This document shows, in pieces, positions 37,475-45,044 of a stretch of DNA of 49,304 nt. Both the position numbers and the translations under genes were made by a program. How positions within the stretch are numbered: the stretch's first letter is position 1; every line of letters starts with the position of its first letter. The stretch is from a virus. The stretch lies in IMG/VR virus record IMGVR_UViG_3300048835_000303, positions 1 to 49,304 of that record, one strand, 5' to 3'. Below the pieces are notes generated by a model. That model ran no database searches. It saw only the letters and a list, made by a program, of their open reading frames with translations, and was not told the origin of the DNA.

Positions 37475-38207
37475 CCTCGTCGGTGCGGCGCAACGCCAGA
37501 TCGGGCGCGACATCGAAGACCTCGACGACATGATCGACCGGCGCATCGAGTTTATGGCCGCGCAGGGCGTAATCACCGGCAAGACCCCGCTGGTGTCGCT
37601 CGACGAGACCGGTGCGGTGACGGGGATCGATGCCGAGGTGGATTGGGGCATGCCCGACACCCACCTTGTGACGCTCTCCACCGACACCGAGAAGTGGACC
37701 CACGCGGACTCCGACCCGATCGCCAACCTGCGCACCTGGGGCAACCGCATCGCGCAAAGCTCCGGCCTGTCCGCCACCATGGCCACGATCGGCGCCGAGG
37801 TCGCCGCCGCGCTGCTCAAGCACGAGGCGATCCTCAAGCTGCTGGACAACCGGCGGGTCGAGGCGGGCATGATCGATCTGCGTGCGATGGACATCGAGGG
37901 CATCAACTACTTCGGCCGGATCGCCGGGATCGATCTGTACGAGGACCTGCGCACCTACCAGGCCGACCACACCGGCGTCGCCACGCCCTACACCCCGGTG
38001 GACCGCGTGGTGCTCGGCACCCGCAATGCCGAGAATCGGATCCACTACGGGCCGATCTCGGACCTGAAGTGTCCGACCCCGATCACCCAGCGCTGGGTGA
38101 AGACCTGGGAGACCGACGAGCCCTCGCAGCGCTTTGTCGCCGTGCACGCCGCCCCGTTGCCCGCACTGCACCAGCCGGACGCGTTCGTCTCGGCGAAGGT
38201 GCTCTAA
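37395..38207 (+). pseudogene. Major capsid protein, N-terminally truncated
   Basis: 270 codons from ATG 37395. The sequence from KPGRPTNAEEIIQRRAMG through EVDWGMPDTHLVTL, FGRIAGIDLYEDLRTY and GPISDLKCPTPITQRWVK to FVSAKVL fits the lambda-E-type capsid C-terminal two thirds. Family members have about 340 residues, so roughly 70-80 N-terminal residues are missing. An upstream open stretch from 37314 encodes only out-of-frame protease DNA. A functional capsid is unlikely unless this is an assembly error. Confidence 0.75.
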
Positions 38208-38209
38208 GC

Positions 38210-38521
38210 ATGGCCGCCGACGCGCCAGCCCCGCAGGCCCGCTATCGGGTCCTGCGGGGCATCGTCCACCACCCCGGCGGGGTGGCGTCTCCGGGAGACA
38301 TCATCGCGCTGCCGCCCAACGACGGGGATCCGCTGTGCGAGCCGCCCGGTGCGGTCCTGGAGCGGCTGCCCGAGGAGCCTGCGCTGGTCGGGGAGGGCGA
38401 AGGCTGGCAGACCGGCGAGCGCCCGGACGACGCCCCGGTCGGCGAGCAGATCGACGGCCCGGGGCTGGAGTCGATCGAGCCCATGCAGCCCCCCAAGCGC
38501 CGCCGCAAGGCCCCTGTGTAA
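38210..38521 (+). CDS. Small head-region protein
   Basis: 103 aa from ATG 38210. N-terminal YRVLRGIVHHPGGVASPGDIIALPP is beta-rich; the rest is acidic with a basic end (PPKRRRKAPV). Similar small proteins follow the capsid in Mu-like phages. Role unknown, perhaps decoration or connector. Confidence 0.65.
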   Translation: MAADAPAPQARYRVLRGIVHHPGGVASPGDIIALPPNDGDPLCEPPGAVLERLPEEPALVGEGEGWQTGERPDDAPVGEQIDGPGLESIEPMQPPKRRRKAPV

Positions 38522-38947
38522 ATGTACGCCGACGTTGCCGCCTTCCGCGCCCGCTTCGACCGGCCCGCCAACCCGGAGCTCACCCAGCTCACCGGCGGTC
38601 CGGGAGCGGAAGGCCCGGACGAGGCCCGCCTCGTCCAGGCCCTGACCGAGGCCAGCGGGGAGATGGACGACGCCTTTCGCGCCCGCTACGCCGTGCCCCT
38701 GACCGGCTACGGCCCCGCGACCGCGGAGCGCCTCGCGCAGGTCTGCTGCGACATCGCCCGCTATCGCCTCTGGTCCGATGCAGCCTCCGAGGAGGTCGTG
38801 CGCCGCTACGAGCAAGCCTACGCCTGGCTGCGGGATGTTGCGCGCGGACTCATGATCCTGGACGTCCTCGCCCCCGGAGCCGCCGGCGCACCCGCGCACA
38901 GCACGCCGAGCCCGACGTTCAGCCCCGACACTCTGTCCGATTACTGA
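38522..38947 (+). CDS. DUF1320 connector protein (Mu gp36-like)
   Basis: 141 aa from ATG 38522. FRARFDRP..., then LTEASGEMDDAFRARYAVPLTG and CCDIARYRLWSDAASEEVVRRYEQAYAWLRDVARG are the DUF1320 pattern. These proteins are head-tail connector subunits. In Mu the next gene is gp37 (DUF1834); here the DGR cassette lies between them. Confidence 0.88.
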   Translation: MYADVAAFRARFDRPANPELTQLTGGPGAEGPDEARLVQALTEASGEMDDAFRARYAVPLTGYGPATAERLAQVCCDIARYRLWSDAASEEVVRRYEQAYAWLRDVARGLMILDVLAPGAAGAPAHSTPSPTFSPDTLSDY

Positions 38948-38986
38948 GCGCCGACGCCACCGCGCCGGCCACGAGCGAGGTCAGCC

Positions 38987-39262
38987 ATGCTTGAGCGCGC
39001 CAGCCGATACACCGTCCCGGCCGACGAGTCCTTGATTCTCACGCCACGCGGCGCGCCCTGGAGCCTCTCCGTCTCCCCTGGCGAGGGCGGCACCGTCACC
39101 GTCGCCGTCACCGTCTCCGACCCCGCGGACGACGCCGCCGTGTGGCATGCGCTCGCCGCTGTTCCGCTCGCCGCGGCGACCCTCTACCTCTTCTCCGGCC
39201 CGGTCTCGGGCGTGCGGATCAGCGCCGTCGATGCGCCCGCTGTCGCGGAGCTGATGGTATGA
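38987..39262 (+). CDS. Small beta-rich hypothetical protein in the DGR cassette
   Basis: 91 aa from ATG 38987. Alternating hydrophobic strands (GGTVTVAVTVSDPADD). May be a structural accessory to the following surface proteins. Overlaps the next start by ATGA-type GTATGA. Confidence 0.6.
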   Translation: MLERASRYTVPADESLILTPRGAPWSLSVSPGEGGTVTVAVTVSDPADDAAVWHALAAVPLAAATLYLFSGPVSGVRISAVDAPAVAELMV

Positions 39263-39696
39263 GCATCAAGGTCTTCGGATTTTGGGGCAGCGTCGCTGCC
39301 GACGATCCTCGGCTGGCTGCGGCCGGGACCGCGCTTCAGCCCGAAAACCTCAACCCACTCGCCACCTACACAGAGTCCGGCGCGACACTCGAGCCCGTCG
39401 GCGGCGTGCTCACGCTCCCCCTCGACGGGCGGGTCCGGGGGCTCACGCTCACCGGCGACCTGACGGGCGTCGTCCTCGTCGCGCCGGCGCCGCCCGTCTG
39501 CGGCTCGGTCATTTGCTACGTACTGCAGGACGCGACGGGCGGGCACCTGTTCCCGATCCCGGCCGCCTGGTATTGGCCCGATGCGACCGTGACCGATATC
39601 GCGCCGGAGCCCGGCGCGCTGACCGAGCTGATCCTCAACACCACGCCGGCCGGAGTCGTGATCGCGCGCGCCACGGTGCTGGGTGTGCCCGCATGA
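39259..39696 (+). CDS. Beta-rich structural protein upstream of DGR target
   Basis: 145 aa from ATG 39259. Strand-rich and Gly/Pro/Thr-rich, with LTGDLTGVVLVAPAPPVCGSVICYVLQD. It directly precedes and overlaps the variable protein gene. It may form the base or chaperone on which the variable protein sits. Family not recognised. Confidence 0.6.
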   Translation: MSIKVFGFWGSVAADDPRLAAAGTALQPENLNPLATYTESGATLEPVGGVLTLPLDGRVRGLTLTGDLTGVVLVAPAPPVCGSVICYVLQDATGGHLFPIPAAWYWPDATVTDIAPEPGALTELILNTTPAGVVIARATVLGVPA

Positions 39697-41045
39697 TGGC
39701 CCGTCGCCTCATGGGCTCTCGCGGAGCGCGTCGCCTCGACGCCATCGGTGTTCAGGGTGAGATGGGGTTCGGCGTCGGCGTCTGCCCGCCAGCCCTGCTG
39801 CCCGCGGGCTTTGTTCCGCTGGCCGGCTACGATGACCCGCAGTCCGGCAACTACGGCAATTACCTCTACGGGGTCTCGCAATGCGTGTGGGTGCCGGCGC
39901 ACTACTACCGCATCGGCCATCCCGAGAGCCCGCGCTATGCCGCGTACGGGCTCGATGCGGTCGATATTGCGCCGCTGAGCGCCTACGCGTCCGACGCGTC
40001 CGCAAATCTCGACGGCTACATCCTCGACCGTTCCTTCATCGACGGCGGGATCGTGCAGCCCGGCGTCATGGTCGACAAGTACACGGCCTCGCCGTCCGCG
40101 GACAACACGCACGGCGTGTCGGTCGCCGAGGGCGTACCGATCTCGCTGACGACGGCCTCGACGTATACCCGCTCCCAGACAATGGCCGGCTGCGTCGGCC
40201 AGTATCACGATGCGCTGACGCTCAGCCGCGCTCGCGGCGGGGCGTGGCAATGCGCCAGCGCCTTCGTGTACGCGATGCTCGCCCGACTTGCCATGGCGCA
40301 CGGGCAAGCGGCGACCGGCCCCGAGGCGTGCGCCTGGTACGACGCGGCGGGGCTGACCAACTGGCCGAAAGGGGCCAACAACAACGCCCTCGGCGACAGC
40401 TCGGAGCCGTCGCTGCTGTGGCTCTCGGCCGGGGATGCGGGTGCGGCTGCAAAGCCGCGCACGGGATCCTGCGCCGTGCCCGCCAAGGCGGCCCACAACG
40501 GCCAGGCCAACGGCATCATGGATCTCAACGGCGGCATGCGGGAGGTCGCAATCGGCGTGACGACCCCCGGCGTGTCGGCGGTCGACGCGGCGGCGGCCTC
40601 CAATGGCGACCTCTGGGTGTTGCGGCCGGAGGTGGCGACCGCGACACTGACCCCCGGCTGGGCCGGGCCGACCGACGCTTGGCAGTCCGCAGAGACCATC
40701 GGCGCGCTGTACGAAAGGGCGCAGGGCGCCATGTGGTGGGAAAATGCGGCTGCTTGGGTGCGTCTCGGTAATGGCGCCGAGCAGGTCTTTTCGGGGGCGA
40801 CTTCCGGCCTGGAGCGTGTGCGCACGGCGCTGGGTATCCCGCGACCGGCCGGCGCCAGTGCCGGCGGCGCCGCGCGGTTCGGTAATGACGGCATCTATCA
40901 ATACTGGCGCCGCAACCTTGCGCTTCTGGTCTCCGGCTATTGGGGCAACCCCACGATCGCCGGGGCGGGTTGCCGGGATTGGTCTACCTATCGGACGAAT
41001 GCCCACAACACGTTTTCGTTCCGTGCGTCCGCCTATGTACTGTGA
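39693..41045 (+). CDS. DGR variable protein (C-type lectin/FGE-fold surface protein)
   Basis: 450 aa from ATG 39693. The C-terminal ~300 residues have the formylglycine-generating-enzyme/C-type-lectin-like layout, with GGAWQCASAFVYAMLARLA, WPKGANNNALGD, NGIMDLNGGMREV and the final GCRDWSTYRTNAHNTFSFRA. The last ~40 residues are the variable region, copied from the template repeat 598 bp downstream with adenine-specific changes. It is probably displayed on the virion and decides receptor binding. The N-terminal part is likely the anchoring domain. Confidence 0.9.
   Translation: MMARRLMGSRGARRLDAIGVQGEMGFGVGVCPPALLPAGFVPLAGYDDPQSGNYGNYLYGVSQCVWVPAHYYRIGHPESPRYAAYGLDAVDIAPLSAYASDASANLDGYILDRSFIDGGIVQPGVMVDKYTASPSADNTHGVSVAEGVPISLTTASTYTRSQTMAGCVGQYHDALTLSRARGGAWQCASAFVYAMLARLAMAHGQAATGPEACAWYDAAGLTNWPKGANNNALGDSSEPSLLWLSAGDAGAAAKPRTGSCAVPAKAAHNGQANGIMDLNGGMREVAIGVTTPGVSAVDAAAASNGDLWVLRPEVATATLTPGWAGPTDAWQSAETIGALYERAQGAMWWENAAAWVRLGNGAEQVFSGATSGLERVRTALGIPRPAGASAGGAARFGNDGIYQYWRRNLALLVSGYWGNPTIAGAGCRDWSTYRTNAHNTFSFRASAYVL
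40916..41037 (+). repeat. DGR variable repeat (VR)
   Basis: 122 bp that match TR (41514-41635) except at 11 positions. Nine of the 11 are positions where TR has A (changed to T, G or C), the mark of mutagenic retrohoming. Two are not A (T to A, G to T). The first 22 bases are identical. Confidence 0.94.
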
Positions 41046-41054
41046 CTGGGCAGA

Positions 41055-41070
41055 GTCCGCGGTAGCGGAC
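41055..41070 (+). other. Hairpin downstream of VR (DGR target-recognition structure)
   Basis: GTCCGC (41055-41060) and GCGGAC (41065-41070) form a 6-bp stem with tetraloop GGTA, 9 bases after the stop of the variable gene. Such cruciforms follow VR in phage DGRs and promote target recognition, as shown for BPP-1. Confidence 0.75.
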
Positions 41071-41089
41071 GGGATGGAGGCTGCTGCGC

Positions 41090-41491
41090 ATGCCTAAGCC
41101 GATCGACCCGAATGCGGCGATCTTCTTCAAATGCAGGGAGGTGATTTTGCTGCTCAACGTGCACTTGAATCACTTCCCGCATCACGAGAAGTACGGGCTG
41201 AGCCAGCAGATCCGAACGGCGGCTTACGATGTCTATGCTTTGCTGGTGGAGTGCCGCAAGCGCTATCACAACAAGACCAGCCTCCAAAAACTGGACGTGA
41301 GGCATGAGCAGCTGCGGGCGCTGGTGAACTTGGCGTTCGAGCTTGGGTATTACGACTTTCAGCACCACAAGCGCGGCCGGTCCGAGCCGGAAGCGCTGCG
41401 ACGCTACACGGCGATCTCGATCCTGGTCAACGAGCTGGGGGCGATGATCGGCGGGTGGATTCGGTCGCTGCGTCAGCAGTGGTCGCAATAA
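41090..41491 (+). CDS. avd: Avd, accessory variability determinant
   Basis: 133 aa from ATG 41090. Helical protein with HLNHFPHHEKYGLSQQIRTAAYDVYALLVECRKRY, typical of the four-helix-bundle Avd family. It binds the DGR RT as a pentamer and is needed for template-primed cDNA synthesis. It lies between VR and TR, the usual position. Confidence 0.9.
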   Translation: MPKPIDPNAAIFFKCREVILLLNVHLNHFPHHEKYGLSQQIRTAAYDVYALLVECRKRYHNKTSLQKLDVRHEQLRALVNLAFELGYYDFQHHKRGRSEPEALRRYTAISILVNELGAMIGGWIRSLRQQWSQ

Positions 41492-41513
41492 GGGCAGGCC
41501 ACGACGTGATGGG

Positions 41514-41635
41514 CCTTGCGCTTCTGGTCTCCGGCAATTGGAACAACACCTCGATCGCCGGGGCGGGTTGCCGGAATTGGAATACCTATCGGACGAATGC
41601 CAACAACACGGTTTCGTTCCGTGCGTCCGACTATG
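41514..41635 (+). repeat. DGR template repeat (TR)
   Basis: 122 bp homologous to VR. In the VR reading frame it holds many AAT/AAC codons (for example two adjacent AAC codons twice), which give diverse residues after A mutation. It lies between avd and the RT, on the same strand. Confidence 0.94.
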
Positions 41636-41754
41636 ACTCCCGCCAACCTGATAGCCCACACATGGGCAGACTGGAGACATAGGGATGGTCCTGTCCTGCG
41701 GTATGGCGAAATCAGCGGGCCTCTGAGCTCCAGTATCCAGCGGAGAACGTTCTC

Positions 41755-42774
41755 ATGCCCACCCGTTTCGGTCGCTTGTATGAGCAGGTGGCCTCTTTGG
41801 AGAGCCTGTACGCCGCCTTCCTGAAGGCGCGAGCGGGCAAGCGATGCAAGGCGGCCGTGGAGGTATTCGAGCGCAACCTCGGGGCGAATCTCGCCGCCCT
41901 TGCCGACGAGCTGTCCGAGGGGCGCTATCGCCCGCGCGGCTACCGCAAGTTCGAGGTGCGCGAGCCCAAGCCCCGCGTGATCTATGCCCCGGAGTTCCGC
42001 GACACGATCGTGCAGCACGCCGTTTATGCCGTCGTCTACCCGATCTTCGATCGGACCTTCATTCACGACGCCTACGGCTGCCGGGTCGGGAGAGGGCATC
42101 ATCGCGCGGCGGACCAAGCGCAGCGGTATTTGCGCGCGAGCGCGCCGGACTCCGTGACGCTCCAGCTGGATGTGCGCAAGTTTTTCTACCGGATCGATCG
42201 CGGGGTCCTGATGACGCAGGTCGAGCGCAAGATCAAGGATCCGCGCTTGCTCGCACTCATGGCCGCGTTCTGCGACTACGACGAGCCGCGCGGCCTGCCG
42301 ATCGGCAACCTGCTCAGCCAGCTGTTCGCCGGAATCTACCTGCATGATCTGGATGTGCACGTGAAGCGCGTCATGCGCATTCGCCGCTATGTGCGCTTCG
42401 TCGACGACTTCATCCTGTTCGATCTGGATCGCTCGCAGGCGCGCGCGGCGCTGCAGGAGATCGAGGCGTTTCTTGCCGATCGGCTCGGGCTGGAGTTGTC
42501 CCGCTACACCATCGCGTCCGTGCGACGCGGAGTGAACTTCGTCGGCTTCCGCACCTGGCGCCGCACGCGTTGCGTGCGCAAGCATAGCTTGTGTCGTTTC
42601 TCGCGGCGGCTGAAGGAGGGTGATGTCCCCGCCCTGGTGTCGATGCTCGGCAACGCACGCGCGACCGCATCCTTTCGTCATTTCGCGGGCCGGCTGTACG
42701 CGCAGCGGCCCGACCTGGTGCCGCGCTTGCCCGCGGCGACCCGCGCCAGCCTGGAGGCCGCATGCTGTTCATGA
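41755..42774 (+). CDS. DGR reverse transcriptase
   Basis: 339 aa from ATG 41755. Motifs: LQLDVRKFF (136-144), IGNLLSQ (183-189) in place of the QG-x3-SP of other RTs, a DGR feature, and YVRFVDDF (212-219) with D217 and D218 as metal ligands. The compact length without RNase H fits DGR RTs. It copies TR RNA with error at adenines and the cDNA replaces VR. The next gene starts inside its end. Confidence 0.95.
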   Translation: MPTRFGRLYEQVASLESLYAAFLKARAGKRCKAAVEVFERNLGANLAALADELSEGRYRPRGYRKFEVREPKPRVIYAPEFRDTIVQHAVYAVVYPIFDRTFIHDAYGCRVGRGHHRAADQAQRYLRASAPDSVTLQLDVRKFFYRIDRGVLMTQVERKIKDPRLLALMAAFCDYDEPRGLPIGNLLSQLFAGIYLHDLDVHVKRVMRIRRYVRFVDDFILFDLDRSQARAALQEIEAFLADRLGLELSRYTIASVRRGVNFVGFRTWRRTRCVRKHSLCRFSRRLKEGDVPALVSMLGNARATASFRHFAGRLYAQRPDLVPRLPAATRASLEAACCS

Positions 42775-43268
42775 CGCACGACCACGCTACCCCGCCGTCC
42801 CACGTCGTTGTTGACGAGCATCGCTACCCTGTGGCTCAGCTGATCCGCAACGAGGATATCCACCGCCTCGCCAGTCTGGGCGTGCTGCGGCACATCACGG
42901 CCGAGGGCTCGGCGCCGCTCGGCTATACCCCGTGGCAGCTCGCCGAGGACGCGCAGGGGCCGCACTACTACCGCGAGCCGGCCGGCACGCCGGAAGAGCG
43001 CGCCGCCGCCGTTGCCGCGATCGCCGAGCAGCCGCCGACGTCCGTGTCTGCCCTGCAGGGGATGCGGGCGGTGAAGGCAGCCGGCCTGGTCGGGGCGTTC
43101 CTGGCCTGGAAGGCGGCGCTGGATCCGGTCGCCGACTTCGAGGCGCTGGCCTTCCTCGACAAGGCGCAGACCTGGGAATACGACGACCCGATCCTCAATG
43201 CCGCGCTGGTTGCGGTGGGCGCAACGGATCGCAAGGCGGACCTGTTCCGGCTCGCCGCGACGCTCTAA
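42762..43268 (+). CDS. Hypothetical protein at the end of the DGR cassette
   Basis: 168 aa from ATG 42762, overlapping the RT by 13 bases (ATG 42771 also possible). Contains HRYPVAQLIRNEDIHRLASLGVLRH and PYYR-type segments of a small alpha/beta domain. Coupling to the RT suggests it belongs to the cassette, or else to the tail region. Function unknown. Confidence 0.65.
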   Translation: MLFMTHDHATPPSHVVVDEHRYPVAQLIRNEDIHRLASLGVLRHITAEGSAPLGYTPWQLAEDAQGPHYYREPAGTPEERAAAVAAIAEQPPTSVSALQGMRAVKAAGLVGAFLAWKAALDPVADFEALAFLDKAQTWEYDDPILNAALVAVGATDRKADLFRLAATL

Positions 43269-43279
43269 TCGGCCGATCC

Positions 43280-43302
43280 GGATAACGTCGGTTAGCTGAT
43301 CC
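43280..43302 (+). promoter_or_regulatory. 23-bp dyad motif, copy 3 (PP candidate)
   Basis: GGATAACGTC-GGTTAGCTGATCC, inner dyad TAAC-GTCG-GTTA. It precedes the tail genes by 58 bases, as Mu PP precedes later tail genes. Confidence 0.65.
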
Positions 43303-43360
43303 CACCTCCCGCGGGCGCCACACTGGCGCCCATGACGCCCTCCCGCAACACCCCGGCGCG

Positions 43361-43807
43361 ATGAGCGCCCCCAATCTGCTCGCCCTCGAGCCCGCGCTGG
43401 TCGCGCGCCTGCGCGAAGCGCTGCCCGCAAGCGATGCCGTCATCCGCACGGCCGAAGACGCGGAGGCGATTCTCAAGGGCGGGGCGCGTGCCCCGTCCGT
43501 TTACGTGATCTATGCCGGCGGGCTGCCCGTGGAGGCGCTCGACGCCAAGCGCAAACCCTACCCCGTGCGGGTGCGTCAGGATTGGCTGATCGTCGCGGCC
43601 TCCCGCAACGTCGCGAGCCCCGAGGGCTGGCCGGGGCGCGCCGGAGCCGGCACGCTGGCAGGGGCGGCGCTCGCCGTGCTGCTCGGCTGGACCCCCGAGG
43701 GGGCGCTGCGCCCCCTGCAACTCATCGCCATGCCGGACCCCGGCCTGGTCGCCGGGGCGCAGCTCTGCCCCTTCGTGCTCTCCACCGAAATCCTCCTCGG
43801 AGTCTAA
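43361..43807 (+). CDS. Tail terminator-like protein (DUF1834, Mu gp37-like)
   Basis: 148 aa from ATG 43361. LVARLREALPASDAVIRTAEDAEAILKGGARAPSVYVIYAGG, then VRQDWLIVAASRN and FVLSTEILLGV match the DUF1834 shape. Position before the tail tube fits a tail-end or terminator subunit. Confidence 0.8.
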   Translation: MSAPNLLALEPALVARLREALPASDAVIRTAEDAEAILKGGARAPSVYVIYAGGLPVEALDAKRKPYPVRVRQDWLIVAASRNVASPEGWPGRAGAGTLAGAALAVLLGWTPEGALRPLQLIAMPDPGLVAGAQLCPFVLSTEILLGV

Positions 43808-43810
43808 ATC

Positions 43811-44590
43811 ATGTCCACCTCAAAAGCCTTTCTCGGGTCCGGCAAGGTGTTTCTGGATCGGCTGACCGCCGCGGGCGCCTCCACCGGCCTGCTCGACCCG
43901 GCCGAGCTCGGCGTGCTCGAAATCGCCGAGACCACCGAGCTGAAGAAGATGACCAGCAAGGGCCACGACACCTACGGCCAGGTCGCCGCCAGCGTGTCGG
44001 TCAAACAGCCCGCCTCGCTGAAGATCTCGCTCAAGGAGGTCGATGCGGAAATCATGGCGCTGGCCCTGCTCGGCACCGTCTCGGCCTTCACTCAGATCGC
44101 CGGCACCGTGGCCGCCGCGGCCGAGGACGTGACCCTGATCCCCGGTCGCTGGGTGCAGCTCGCCAAGCGCAACATCACCCCGCATGTCGACGTGACCAGC
44201 CCGATCGTGATCGCCACCGACGAGACCACCCCCGTCACGGTCCCGCTCGCCGATGTCGAGATCAATCACCGCTTGGGCCTGATCAAGTACATCGGCACCA
44301 CCCTGACCGAGCCGACCGCCTGCACCATCGGCTACAAGTACGGCAACGTCTCCGGCTCGCAGATCGCCGGCTCCACGCAGCCCCAGGTCAAGTTCAAGAT
44401 CCTTTTCGACGGGCGCAACATGGTCACCGGCGAGTACGTCCAGGTGGAGATCGACGAGGCCACCTGTACCCCCGCCAGCCCGATCGACTTCATGGGCGAG
44501 GACTTCGCCGAGCTGACCCTCGAAGGCGAGATGCGTACTGTCGCCGGCCAGAGCGCGCCCTACCGCGTGACCGTGGTCGAGGCCGCGTAA
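43811..44590 (+). CDS. Major tail tube protein (siphovirus type)
   Basis: 259 aa from ATG 43811. Beta-rich with KAFLGSGKVFLDRL, ETTELKKMTSKGHDTYGQVAAS (typical tube pattern), FDGRNMVTGEYVQVEI and PIDFMGEDFAELTLEGE. No sheath gene lies beside it, so the tail should be noncontractile, as in B3/D3112-like phages. Next come the chaperone and tape measure. Confidence 0.87.
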   Translation: MSTSKAFLGSGKVFLDRLTAAGASTGLLDPAELGVLEIAETTELKKMTSKGHDTYGQVAASVSVKQPASLKISLKEVDAEIMALALLGTVSAFTQIAGTVAAAAEDVTLIPGRWVQLAKRNITPHVDVTSPIVIATDETTPVTVPLADVEINHRLGLIKYIGTTLTEPTACTIGYKYGNVSGSQIAGSTQPQVKFKILFDGRNMVTGEYVQVEIDEATCTPASPIDFMGEDFAELTLEGEMRTVAGQSAPYRVTVVEAA

Positions 44591-45009
44591 TGCGCGCCGT
44601 CGCCGTCGTCGCGCTCGACCCGGGTCGGGATGCTCGCGTGCAGGAGCTGCGCGTGCGCGACGTGCGCCGCATCCTCGCCCTGGCCACGCCCGAGCAGCTC
44701 AAGCGGCCGGTGCCCGAGCTGGTGCGCGAGCACCTGCCCGAGCTGCTCGACCTGCTCGGGGAGACGCTCATCCTGCCGGGCGGCCTGTGCGTGGACGATC
44801 TGAGCCTCTCCGAGTGTCAGGCCATCGCCGCCGCCTGGTGGGAGATGCACGCGCGTTTTTTCGCCCCGCTGGCCGGGCTCGCGCGCCAGGCGCTGGCCGC
44901 GGGCCTGGTGCCGCCGACGGCGATGCCGGGCTCCTCGACCGCGCCTGCCTCGCCTGCATCGAGCGCGGACACCGCGACGTCTTCGACTACGGCTGGTCCC
45001 TCTACCTGA
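44590..45009 (+). CDS. Tail assembly chaperone G (frameshift donor)
   Basis: 139 aa from ATG 44590, overlapping the tube stop (TAATG). The first 90 residues are helical (VQELRVRDVRRILALATPEQLKRPVPELVREHLPELLDLLGE...CQAIAAAWWEMHARFF). At residues 89-91 the codons CGT TTT TTC contain the heptamer T-TTT-TTC. A ribosome slipping back one base makes the GT form. The C-terminal part in this frame is Ala/Ser/Thr-rich and looks like a non-selected tail. Confidence 0.8.
   Translation: MRAVAVVALDPGRDARVQELRVRDVRRILALATPEQLKRPVPELVREHLPELLDLLGETLILPGGLCVDDLSLSECQAIAAAWWEMHARFFAPLAGLARQALAAGLVPPTAMPGSSTAPASPASSADTATSSTTAGPST
44856..44862 (+). other. -1 programmed frameshift heptamer T-TTT-TTC
   Basis: The heptamer fits X-XXY-YYZ in the frame of 44590. 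After a -1 shift the frame stays open to the stop at 45042-45044, adding 60 residues. Tail chaperones of siphoviruses widely use this device. Confidence 0.75.
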
Positions 45010-45044
45010 CGCTGCTGGAGATGGTGCGCGATGGCCACGGGTAG
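44863..45044 (+). CDS. Tail assembly chaperone T extension (after -1 shift)
   Basis: Reads in the frame of positions divisible by three, up to 45044. It encodes FRPAGRARAPGAG...DGDAGLLDRACLACIERGHRDVFDYGWSLYLTLLEMVRDG, with a helical, Cys-paired end typical of a T domain. The stop lies 13 bases inside the tape measure gene. There is no start codon of its own in a good place, which supports a frameshift fusion (about 151 aa). Confidence 0.7.

Noticed and set aside
39693-41045. Catalytic formylglycine-generating enzyme
   Set aside because: Only the lectin/FGE fold is suggested; the gene is in phage structural surroundings with VR at its end and no sulfatase nearby.
41455-41682. Open frame through TR resembling the end of the variable protein
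   Set aside because: It is the template repeat read in the VR frame and has no proper start; it is a non-coding RNA template.
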